Below are positions 57,996-64,000 of a DNA stretch of 64,000 nucleotides, piece after piece (the first letter of the stretch is position 1; every line of letters begins with the position of its first letter). The DNA is taken from contig NC_015578.1 in NCBI RefSeq assembly GCF_000214375.1, forward strand, positions 2,852,001 to 2,916,000, in the 5' to 3' direction. The position numbers and the translations under genes are program-made. A model generated the notes under the pieces. That model made no database searches. It was not told the origin of the DNA and saw only the letters and a list, made by a program, of their open reading frames with translations. Origin of the DNA: Treponema primitia ZAS-2. Its GTDB lineage: Bacteria > Spirochaetota > Spirochaetia > Treponematales > Breznakiellaceae.

Positions 57996-58043
57996 AGCTT
58001 TGCACTACTTGCTACGTAGTTTCCCACGCAACCGCGCAAAGCT
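57996..58043. repeat. Degenerate family-A element between AGCTTTGC arms
   Basis: CTACTTGCTACG then TAGTTTCCCACGC (58006-58030) is a worn copy of the short form. It is enclosed by AGCTTTGC (57996-58003) and its inverse (58036-58043), which would make a longer hairpin. Confidence 0.6.
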
Positions 58044-58081
58044 CCTTGCTTTAACCTACATTACAAAAACTGCTGCCCGGC

Positions 58082-58456
58082 CTACTCCATCCCCACCAGG
58101 CCGGCAAGCCCTTCAAGGCCATCCGGTTCGGGAACGGCTTCCGGGGCCGGGGCAGGCAGGGCTTCCCGGAGGGGCTCCCCGGAACGGAGGCCAAAGAGCT
58201 TTACCCCTTCCCCGGGGAACTGTTCCTTAACTTTGGCAACCGCCCGTTCAATGGTCCGGGCTTCCTCTTCTTCACACCAGATCACCAGAACAAAATTTTC
58301 TTCAGGCCAGATGGCATCCCCCATCTTTGGGCCGGACTTGCCGACTCCGTTGACAGCGGGGATTTTGGTGTAGAACTTACCTACATTTTCTGCGGCGAAG
58401 GCTTCAAAGAGATTCTCCTCCACCGAGTGGTTGGCGATTAATTCTATCCGGATCAT
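58082..58456 (-). CDS. P-II/CutA-like protein of the RND operon
   Basis: 124 residues. The N-terminal 95 residues (MIRIELIANHSVEENLFEAF, then FVLVIWCEEEEARTIERAVA) have the ferredoxin-like P-II/CutA pattern, followed by an Ala/Pro/Glu-rich tail. Similar small proteins (for example the PG0750/DUF3240 type) accompany RND pumps in other bacteria; they may sense metals or nucleotides. The ATG overlaps the RND stop by four bases. No T-loop Tyr typical of GlnB is visible. Confidence 0.72.
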   Translation of the reverse strand: MIRIELIANHSVEENLFEAFAAENVGKFYTKIPAVNGVGKSGPKMGDAIWPEENFVLVIWCEEEEARTIERAVAKVKEQFPGEGVKLFGLRSGEPLREALPAPAPEAVPEPDGLEGLAGLVGME

Positions 58457-61400
58457 ACCCCGGCCTCCTGGATCTTGGAATCAGGCAAGAGTCCTCCACG
58501 GGACCTGCCGGTCTCAGCGGTTCTCGCGACGTTCTGGGCCTTGGCCTGTTTCCGGGTCAAACCCTTGGCTATCCGTTCCCGGCGCGCTTCCGCACGGGCT
58601 GCCTGTTCATCCGAATGCCTGTTCATGATGTAGTACACCGTGGGCATCAGGAATAGTGTCATGAGGGTACCGAAGGCAAGGCCTCCCAACACAGTTTTAC
58701 CAATGGGCGCGGTCATTACTGAACCTTCGCCGGGGACGAATGCCATGGGGGCCAGTCCCAGGATGGTGGTGAGGGTGGTCATCAGGATGGGCCTGAGCCG
58801 GTTCCCTGCGGCTTCCACGCAGGCATCGTGCAACGAGTACCCCCGCTTGCGCAGTAGGTTGGTGTAGTCTACCAGGACGATACCGTTATTAACAATAACC
58901 CCTACCAGTACTAACAGTCCTACTGCGGTAAGGATATTAAAGACATCGCCGGAGATGAAGTAAATCGCCACCACGCCGATGAGGGAAAGAGGAATAGTAA
59001 GAATAACGATGAAGGGATCCTTGAAGGATTCAAACAAACTTGCCATGACTCCAAAGACCAGGAATATGGCTACCACGACGATCAGCAAGAAATTGCCCAT
59101 CATCTTCATCATTTCCGAGTTGCCCCCGCCGTATTCAATGACCACATCCTCATCGGCGGGTATTGACGACTGAACCAGGAGGCGGACTTTCTCATCCAGG
59201 GTATTAAGCTTGGCCCCGGGAGCGCCGCTGGCGGTAATATGGATGACCCGGCTTTGGTTTTCACGGTTGATCGACATGGGCCCGGTGCCTTCTTTATAAG
59301 TAGCAAAGTTGGAAAGCGGAATCCGCCCGCCGCTCATCTGGCTGTTCACAAAAATATGATCCAGCGCCGGCCGGGTACTCCGGTCCGCTTCCGCCAGAAC
59401 CAGCACCACATCGTAATTGATGCCATTGTCTTTGTACCGGGTGGCAGTGATGCCGTCCACCGCAGCTTTTATCTCATTACCAATGGTGTACGCGTTAAGG
59501 CCCATGGAGTATATCCGGTCCCGGTCAAGCTCAATCTCAATCTGGGGCAGTCCGTCTTTTAGGCTTACCTGAGGCTCCTTTACCTCGGGAACGCTATCCC
59601 GGAGGAGTTGGGCAATTTGTTCAGCCAGGACCTTGCCCTTCACCAGGTCATCGGTGCGGAGGGTGATATCAACTGCGGGGCTGCTCATGCCGCCCATGCC
59701 GCCCATGCCGCCGCCGGAGAAACTAAAGGAAACCCCGGGAAATTCGTTAAAGTGGGCGCGCATCTTGGTTTTAATGTCCTCGGCGCTGTCGATCCGCTGC
59801 GCAAAATCCGGGAGGTTGATACGCAGGGAACCCGAGTTGGTCGAGGAACCACCGCCGAACATACCGCCGCCCCCGGCGTTCAGAACGATCTGATCATAAC
59901 CCTGTACTTCCCGCTGCACAATGAGCTGCATTTTCTGCAGGGTTGCCTCGGTTTCCACCAGGGGGGTTCCCATGGGAAGGGTAGCGGTAATGCTCACCGA
60001 GTCAGCGTCTTGTTCGGGCATAAAAACCCAGCCTATTTTGGGGATAAGCATAATGCTTCCGGCAAAAAGCAGGACCAGGAACCCTATCACAACGGCCTTG
60101 TGCCGCAGCACCCGGTCTACCGCCTTGCGGTATGCATTATCAAGGCCGGTGAAGAAATTCTCGAAGCCCTTGTCAATGGAAGCGAGGAAACGATTATTCA
60201 GAGGTTTCTGCTTCCGGGTTACCAGGGGGAAGTAATGGCTACCCAACACGGGCACCAGGAAGATTGCCACCAAGAGGGAGATGGTCAGGGATATTACCAC
60301 CGTAAAGGCCAGGCCCGCAAACATTTCGCCGGCCATTTCCAGCAGGCCCTGAAACATGACCAGAGGGGCAAACACACAAATGGTGGTCAGGGTGGAAGCG
60401 GCAATGGCAACGACCATTTCCGATGTGCCCAAAATAGCCGCGGGCTGAAGTTTGGCTCCCTTTTCCCGGTAATGGTAGATATTCTCCAGGATAACAACGG
60501 AGTTATCCACCAGCATACCTATACCCAGGACCAGCCCCGCCATGGTCATTAAGTTCAGGGTAAGGCCTAAGAAGTACATCAACATGATAGTAACAACAAT
60601 GGAAACAGGAATACTGATGCCGATGATCAGGGTCGGCTTTATGGACCGGAGGAATATGAATAGCACAATAATTGCCAGGGCCGCCCCGGACAGGGCGCTG
60701 TTTGTTACTTCATTAAGGGAATCTTCTATCTGATCCGTGGTGTTAAAGTTCTCTGTTATCTTGATGTCCTGGGGAATCTCACCGGCGATCTTGACCAGCC
60801 GGGCCCGCAGTTCCTTGGCGGTCTGCACTGAATTTTTTCCGCTCTGTTTCTGGACCATGAGCATCACCGAAGGCTGACCGTTCACTAATACTACCGATTC
60901 CTGGCTCTTGTAGCCCTCGAAGACATCGGCAATATCCCGGAGGTACACCGTATGGGGCATCTCCACCTGGCCGTTTACCAGGCCGCCGCCCTTGTAGGAG
61001 ATAACCGTATTACGAATCTGTTCCAAGGAGGTGTATTCACCCATGGTGGTGAGGATATAGTTCATCCCCCCTTCGGTGATGGACCCTGCGGATACCTGGG
61101 CATTGTTCCCCGCCAGCATCTGCTGGATCTGGGTTACCGTAAGGCCGTAGGCTTCAAGCCTGTTTTGGGATACCTCCACCCGGATGATCTTTTCCCGCCC
61201 GCCGTTTATCGACGCGGTGGCCACACCGGGGGTCTGCTCTATCCGGGGAATAATGGTGTCCTCGGCAATCTCCCGCAGTTCCTCCGGAGAACGGTTCCCC
61301 GTAACCTGGAGCCCCATGATGGGCAGCATGGAGGGATCCATTTTGAACATCATGGGAGTATCCGCCCCGCTGGGCATATAGTTCCTGATCCGTTCCAGGG

Positions 61401-61731
61401 CATCCCGGACGGAGTTGGCTGCATCCGCCAAATCGGTTCCGTAGGTAAACTCCATGATCACCATACTGGTGCCCTTGGATGAAGTGGATGTCAGCTCTTT
61501 AAGGGCGGACACACTGGATAGCGCCGCCTCCAGGGTCCGGGTTACGCTGCGTTCAACCTCTTCGGGGCCGGCCCCGGGATAGGATGTGTATACCACCAGA
61601 TAGGGAGGGTTAATTTCCGGAAGCAAGTCGATGGGCATATTTACCATGGCAAAGACACCCAACCCGATGAGAAGCGCAAAAATAATAAATATCGTTGTCG
61701 GCCTTCCGACCGCCATTTTAGCCATACTCAT
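58453..61731 (-). CDS. RND efflux transporter (AcrB/SwrC-like)
   Basis: 1092 residues. TM1 follows MAVGRPTTIFIIFALLIGLG. The porter-domain start MPIDLLPEINPPYL, then YPGAGPEEVE, is conserved, as is a second TM block (YFISGDVFNILTAVGLLVL). In TM4 the proton-relay pair reads LVDNSVVILENI (Asp407-type kept, Asp408-type is Asn). In TM10 the Lys940 position is Asn (IVNNGIVLVDY). Both changes occur in the SwrC/YerP-like branch. A Gly/Met-rich loop (GGGMGGMGGM) lies at about residue 680. AGGAGG before the ATG. Works with the adaptor and TolC-like protein encoded just upstream. Substrate not deducible. Confidence 0.93.
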   Translation of the reverse strand: MSMAKMAVGRPTTIFIIFALLIGLGVFAMVNMPIDLLPEINPPYLVVYTSYPGAGPEEVERSVTRTLEAALSSVSALKELTSTSSKGTSMVIMEFTYGTDLADAANSVRDALERIRNYMPSGADTPMMFKMDPSMLPIMGLQVTGNRSPEELREIAEDTIIPRIEQTPGVATASINGGREKIIRVEVSQNRLEAYGLTVTQIQQMLAGNNAQVSAGSITEGGMNYILTTMGEYTSLEQIRNTVISYKGGGLVNGQVEMPHTVYLRDIADVFEGYKSQESVVLVNGQPSVMLMVQKQSGKNSVQTAKELRARLVKIAGEIPQDIKITENFNTTDQIEDSLNEVTNSALSGAALAIIVLFIFLRSIKPTLIIGISIPVSIVVTIMLMYFLGLTLNLMTMAGLVLGIGMLVDNSVVILENIYHYREKGAKLQPAAILGTSEMVVAIAASTLTTICVFAPLVMFQGLLEMAGEMFAGLAFTVVISLTISLLVAIFLVPVLGSHYFPLVTRKQKPLNNRFLASIDKGFENFFTGLDNAYRKAVDRVLRHKAVVIGFLVLLFAGSIMLIPKIGWVFMPEQDADSVSITATLPMGTPLVETEATLQKMQLIVQREVQGYDQIVLNAGGGGMFGGGSSTNSGSLRINLPDFAQRIDSAEDIKTKMRAHFNEFPGVSFSFSGGGMGGMGGMSSPAVDITLRTDDLVKGKVLAEQIAQLLRDSVPEVKEPQVSLKDGLPQIEIELDRDRIYSMGLNAYTIGNEIKAAVDGITATRYKDNGINYDVVLVLAEADRSTRPALDHIFVNSQMSGGRIPLSNFATYKEGTGPMSINRENQSRVIHITASGAPGAKLNTLDEKVRLLVQSSIPADEDVVIEYGGGNSEMMKMMGNFLLIVVVAIFLVFGVMASLFESFKDPFIVILTIPLSLIGVVAIYFISGDVFNILTAVGLLVLVGVIVNNGIVLVDYTNLLRKRGYSLHDACVEAAGNRLRPILMTTLTTILGLAPMAFVPGEGSVMTAPIGKTVLGGLAFGTLMTLFLMPTVYYIMNRHSDEQAARAEARRERIAKGLTRKQAKAQNVARTAETGRSRGGLLPDSKIQEAGV

Positions 61732-61742
61732 GAACTACCTCC

Positions 61743-62702
61743 TTAATTAGCAGCGCCCAAAGGCGCGACCTGTTCTATCACGTTGATCCGTGAGCCATCT
61801 TCCAAAAGGGTTTGCCCCCGGATGATGATTTCCTGATTAGGGGTAAGCCCCTGCTGTACTTCCAAAACGCCGTCCACCAGAATCCCCGGTGTTATGACCT
61901 GCCGTCGGGCAATACGGAACGCCGGGTCCCGGGGATCCGTGGCCACAGTAAACACATAATCTTCACCGGAACGCTGCAGCATGGCGCCGTTGGGAATCTT
62001 TACAATATTACTTTTTTCTTCCGTGATGATCCGAACCTTGGCGAACATCCCCGCCTTGAGCTTGGCACCGGGGTTCTCCACATTGACCCGTACCTCCATG
62101 GTTCGGGAAGCGGCGTCCACTACCGGGGATATTTCGGTAACACTGCCCCGGAAAACATCTCCGGGCCAGGCGTCCAGGCTAATCTGGCAGGGCTGCCGCA
62201 GGGCTATCTTGGAAATAAACCGTTCCGCCACATACAACTTGATCTCCAGGGCATTCCCCCCGGCGATCCGGGCCAATGGCACCGCCTGGCTTATGGTCAT
62301 CCCCACCTGGGCGGGCAGGGCGGTGATGGTCCCGGCAATAGGCGCCCGGACTATATTAGCCTGGTAGGTCATCCCGGGCCGGGAAGGGTCAACCGCTGCC
62401 ACAGGATCATTCCGGGCAACCCGGTCGCCGACGGACACATAGACCCGGGTTATCTTCCCCGCGGCGTCCGAAAAGGTATCCACCGAGGTACCGGAAACAA
62501 TGTCCCCCGAAAGGGCGAGGTAGTCCAGGATTTGCCCCTGAACCGCAAGGGTGGTGTTCACCGCAAATACCGGCACAGCCGGCGCTTCGGCGGCCCCTTT
62601 ATTCTGGCCCGGAGAGGCCTTGGCTTGATTGCAGCCCGAAAGAACCGCCCCTATAAGTACTGCCGCAAAAACTCCGGCGGCCCTATGATGTATCCTTTTC
62701 AT
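61743..62702 (-). CDS. RND periplasmic adaptor lipoprotein
   Basis: 319 residues. Lipobox AVLSGC (Cys24). Barrel-sandwich halves: IVSGTSVDTFSDAAGKI, then VYVSVGDRVARNDPVAAVDP and IVRAPIAGTITALPAQVGM, with hardly any coiled hairpin between them. Beta-barrel LKAGMFAKVRII and the C-terminal IPNGAMLQRSGEDYVF, then LTPNQEIIIRGQTLLEDGS complete the family. The missing hairpin suggests direct contact with the RND porter domain. Overlaps the TolC-like gene by four bases; 12 bases to the RND start. Confidence 0.92.
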   Translation of the reverse strand: MKRIHHRAAGVFAAVLIGAVLSGCNQAKASPGQNKGAAEAPAVPVFAVNTTLAVQGQILDYLALSGDIVSGTSVDTFSDAAGKITRVYVSVGDRVARNDPVAAVDPSRPGMTYQANIVRAPIAGTITALPAQVGMTISQAVPLARIAGGNALEIKLYVAERFISKIALRQPCQISLDAWPGDVFRGSVTEISPVVDAASRTMEVRVNVENPGAKLKAGMFAKVRIITEEKSNIVKIPNGAMLQRSGEDYVFTVATDPRDPAFRIARRQVITPGILVDGVLEVQQGLTPNQEIIIRGQTLLEDGSRINVIEQVAPLGAAN

Positions 62703-64000
62703 TTGACGCTCCCTGCATCACCCTGGGAATCCGAGCTTCCCTGGGAACTCAGGGTTCCGAAGGGAACCCCTATAGAATATTCCAGGTCAATAAGACCTGT
62801 ACGATAGTTAAACTGCTGTTCCAGCATCTGCACCCTGGCCTGACGCCGGGAAAGATCCGCGTTCTGCACCTGCAACAGGTCCTGGAGCCCCGCCTGGAAT
62901 GCCTCTAGGGTAAGCCGATAAGTACGCTCCGCCAATTCCACGGTCTGGGACTGGGCCTCTGCGGTAACCTGGGCTTTTTCCAGGGTGAACACAGTATTGT
63001 AGATTTCCAGCTCCGTTCCCCGAATAGCCTGGGCAAGGCCATTGTTCAGGGTGCGCAGGCCATTGTCCACATCCTTAAGCCCCTGGCCCTGCTTGGTAAA
63101 GGGGAAAAGACTGTTCAGGCTCATCCCCAGAGTTATGGAGAAATTCCCCCGGTCCATCCAGTTGTCCCCATCGCCCCAGCTATCCTTCCAGGGGTCTCGG
63201 GTAAAAGTAGGAGTATAAGCCCATGCAAAATTAAGATATGGAGTATGCATCTGTAAAGCCTGGGATTTCCGGGCGCTGGTGGTATAAAGAATACTTTGCC
63301 GCAATTCTATAATATCCGGTTTTCCCCGGGAGGCTTTGGAAATTAAGTCCTTTAGCTCCAAGGAAATATAATTAAGCTCACCCTCCACCGGGACCAGTTC
63401 AAACTGGGTGTCGTAATCCAACCCCAGGGTCATGGCAAAATTTGCCATTAACATCTTCAAGCCGTTTTCCGCCTGATCGATATTGGGCTTCATGTTATCC
63501 CTGGCGACCTGTGCCTGGAGCAGGGTGAGCTGGGGGGCAAGCCCTGCATTGTAATTTGCCCGGGCCATGGTAACCTGCCGTTCCGCAGCGGCATAGCTTT
63601 CCCTAAGGAGGCCGACATTTTCCTGGAGCAAGAGCATCTGGTAGTAGGATTTCCGTATATCCCGTTCCATCTGGGCCTTAGCCTTGGCATAGGTCAGCAA
63701 CCCGGTCTGGTATTCCAGCTTGAAGGTCTTTATCCCTTCTAACAGTGCAAAGCTGAACATAAGGGATGCGGAAAAATTACCCGAGACATTCCACTGGGAC
63801 GCGGAAGGAGAAACCTCGTTGGTCCGCGCCAGGGTCCCCCTCACATCAAACTCCGGAAGGAACTGATTCCACACCAGATCATATTTCCGCTTTTTAGTAT
63901 CCAGGGCGATGCGGGAAGATTCTAGGCTGAGGTTGTTCCGTATGGCCAGTTCCACCGCCTCATCCGGGGTAATGCGCCGGGCCGTCTGAGTTTCGGCTTG
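62699..64000 (-). CDS. TolC-like outer-membrane factor (5' truncated at window edge)
   Basis: About 433 residues are visible; the frame is still open at 64000, where it reads ARRITPDEAVELAIRNNLSL, the typical start of the mature OEP domain, so signal and start lie outside. Two OEP repeats are clear: long helices with LLLQENVGLLRESYAAAERQ and AQSQTVELAERTYRLTLEAF, then AGLQDLLQVQNADLSRRQAR. Strand blocks (YLNFAWAYTPTF, FSITLGMSLNSLFPF) fit the barrel. First known gene of the RND efflux operon. Confidence 0.9.
   Translation of the reverse strand, partial: QAETQTARRITPDEAVELAIRNNLSLESSRIALDTKKRKYDLVWNQFLPEFDVRGTLARTNEVSPSASQWNVSGNFSASLMFSFALLEGIKTFKLEYQTGLLTYAKAKAQMERDIRKSYYQMLLLQENVGLLRESYAAAERQVTMARANYNAGLAPQLTLLQAQVARDNMKPNIDQAENGLKMLMANFAMTLGLDYDTQFELVPVEGELNYISLELKDLISKASRGKPDIIELRQSILYTTSARKSQALQMHTPYLNFAWAYTPTFTRDPWKDSWGDGDNWMDRGNFSITLGMSLNSLFPFTKQGQGLKDVDNGLRTLNNGLAQAIRGTELEIYNTVFTLEKAQVTAEAQSQTVELAERTYRLTLEAFQAGLQDLLQVQNADLSRRQARVQMLEQQFNYRTGLIDLEYSIGVPFGTLSSQGSSDSQGDAGSVK

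Noticed and set aside
59608-60552. A 314-codon plus-strand frame
   Set aside because: Antisense to the RND transporter; His/Gly-rich composition typical of a shadow frame.

Overview
The window looks like chromosome from a termite-gut-type treponeme (Spirochaetota). That is an inference, not a database result. It rests on a GC-rich background in which proteins with an outer-membrane lifestyle dominate: lipoproteins, TolC-like factors, a type II secretion system and giant Ig/FnIII/IPT surface proteins. Degenerate PD-(D/E)XK 'Rpn' genes, many toxin-antitoxin (TA) modules and dispersed palindromic repeats point the same way. I found no rRNA, tRNA or CRISPR array.

Layout. 1-2.1 kb: end of a surface beta-propeller-like gene and a membrane-anchored protein of unknown role. 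2.1-4.1 kb: a decayed IS256-family element that truncates an older integrase-type transposase. 4.1-6.3 kb: an AT-rich island with a lipoprotein, a divergent XRE regulator/57-aa gene pair and a small hypothetical gene. 6.3-6.8 kb: remnants of an Rpn nuclease and a Phd antitoxin. 6.8-11.1 kb: a four-gene TolC/MacA/MacB-type export operon with ATPase and permease on separate genes. 11.1-13.7 kb: SDF-family symporter, pyrE and a HAD hydrolase. 13.8-14.4 kb: MazEF. 14.5-18.9 kb: two paralogous envelope proteins with transglutaminase-like folds; one keeps the catalytic Cys and a LysM, the other has lost the Cys. 19.3-22.2 kb: a TA-rich, repeat-rich junk zone with VapBC, an uncharacterised toxin/antitoxin pair, antitoxin fragments and HigBA. 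22.3-28.7 kb: two large lipoproteins (beta-helix repeats; FnIII repeats). 29.2 kb: Cof-type HAD phosphatase. 30.0-46.5 kb: a 4977-residue giant secreted protein translationally coupled to a 513-residue propeller-like protein. 46.6-56.9 kb: a prepilin peptidase divergent from a compact type II secretion operon (gspD, E, F, G, two minor pseudopilins, K, L-, M- and C-like genes, and a lipoprotein). 56.9-57.9 kb: an Rpn-like nuclease gene split by a ~116-bp hairpin element. 58.1-64 kb: an RND tripartite efflux operon with a P-II/CutA-like last gene.

The most notable signal is a dispersed palindromic element (family A) at nine places. Its outer arms are GCGC..TTGCAAC and AGTTCCCCGCGC; long copies carry an inner CCGAC-NNNN-GTCGG stem. 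Three copies lie inside open coding sequence and are read in the same frame, giving the peptide LATPT-L/I-VGKF. Two more form the C-terminal end of TA genes. This resembles the protein-coding palindromic elements of Rickettsia but is a different sequence. A second hairpin family (B, GGYGCC-N-GGCRCC followed by TTTTTCTTCC) is scattered in the same accessory zones. The secretion operon, the giant protein and the propeller partner sit head to head, so the giant protein is a plausible, untested, secretion substrate.
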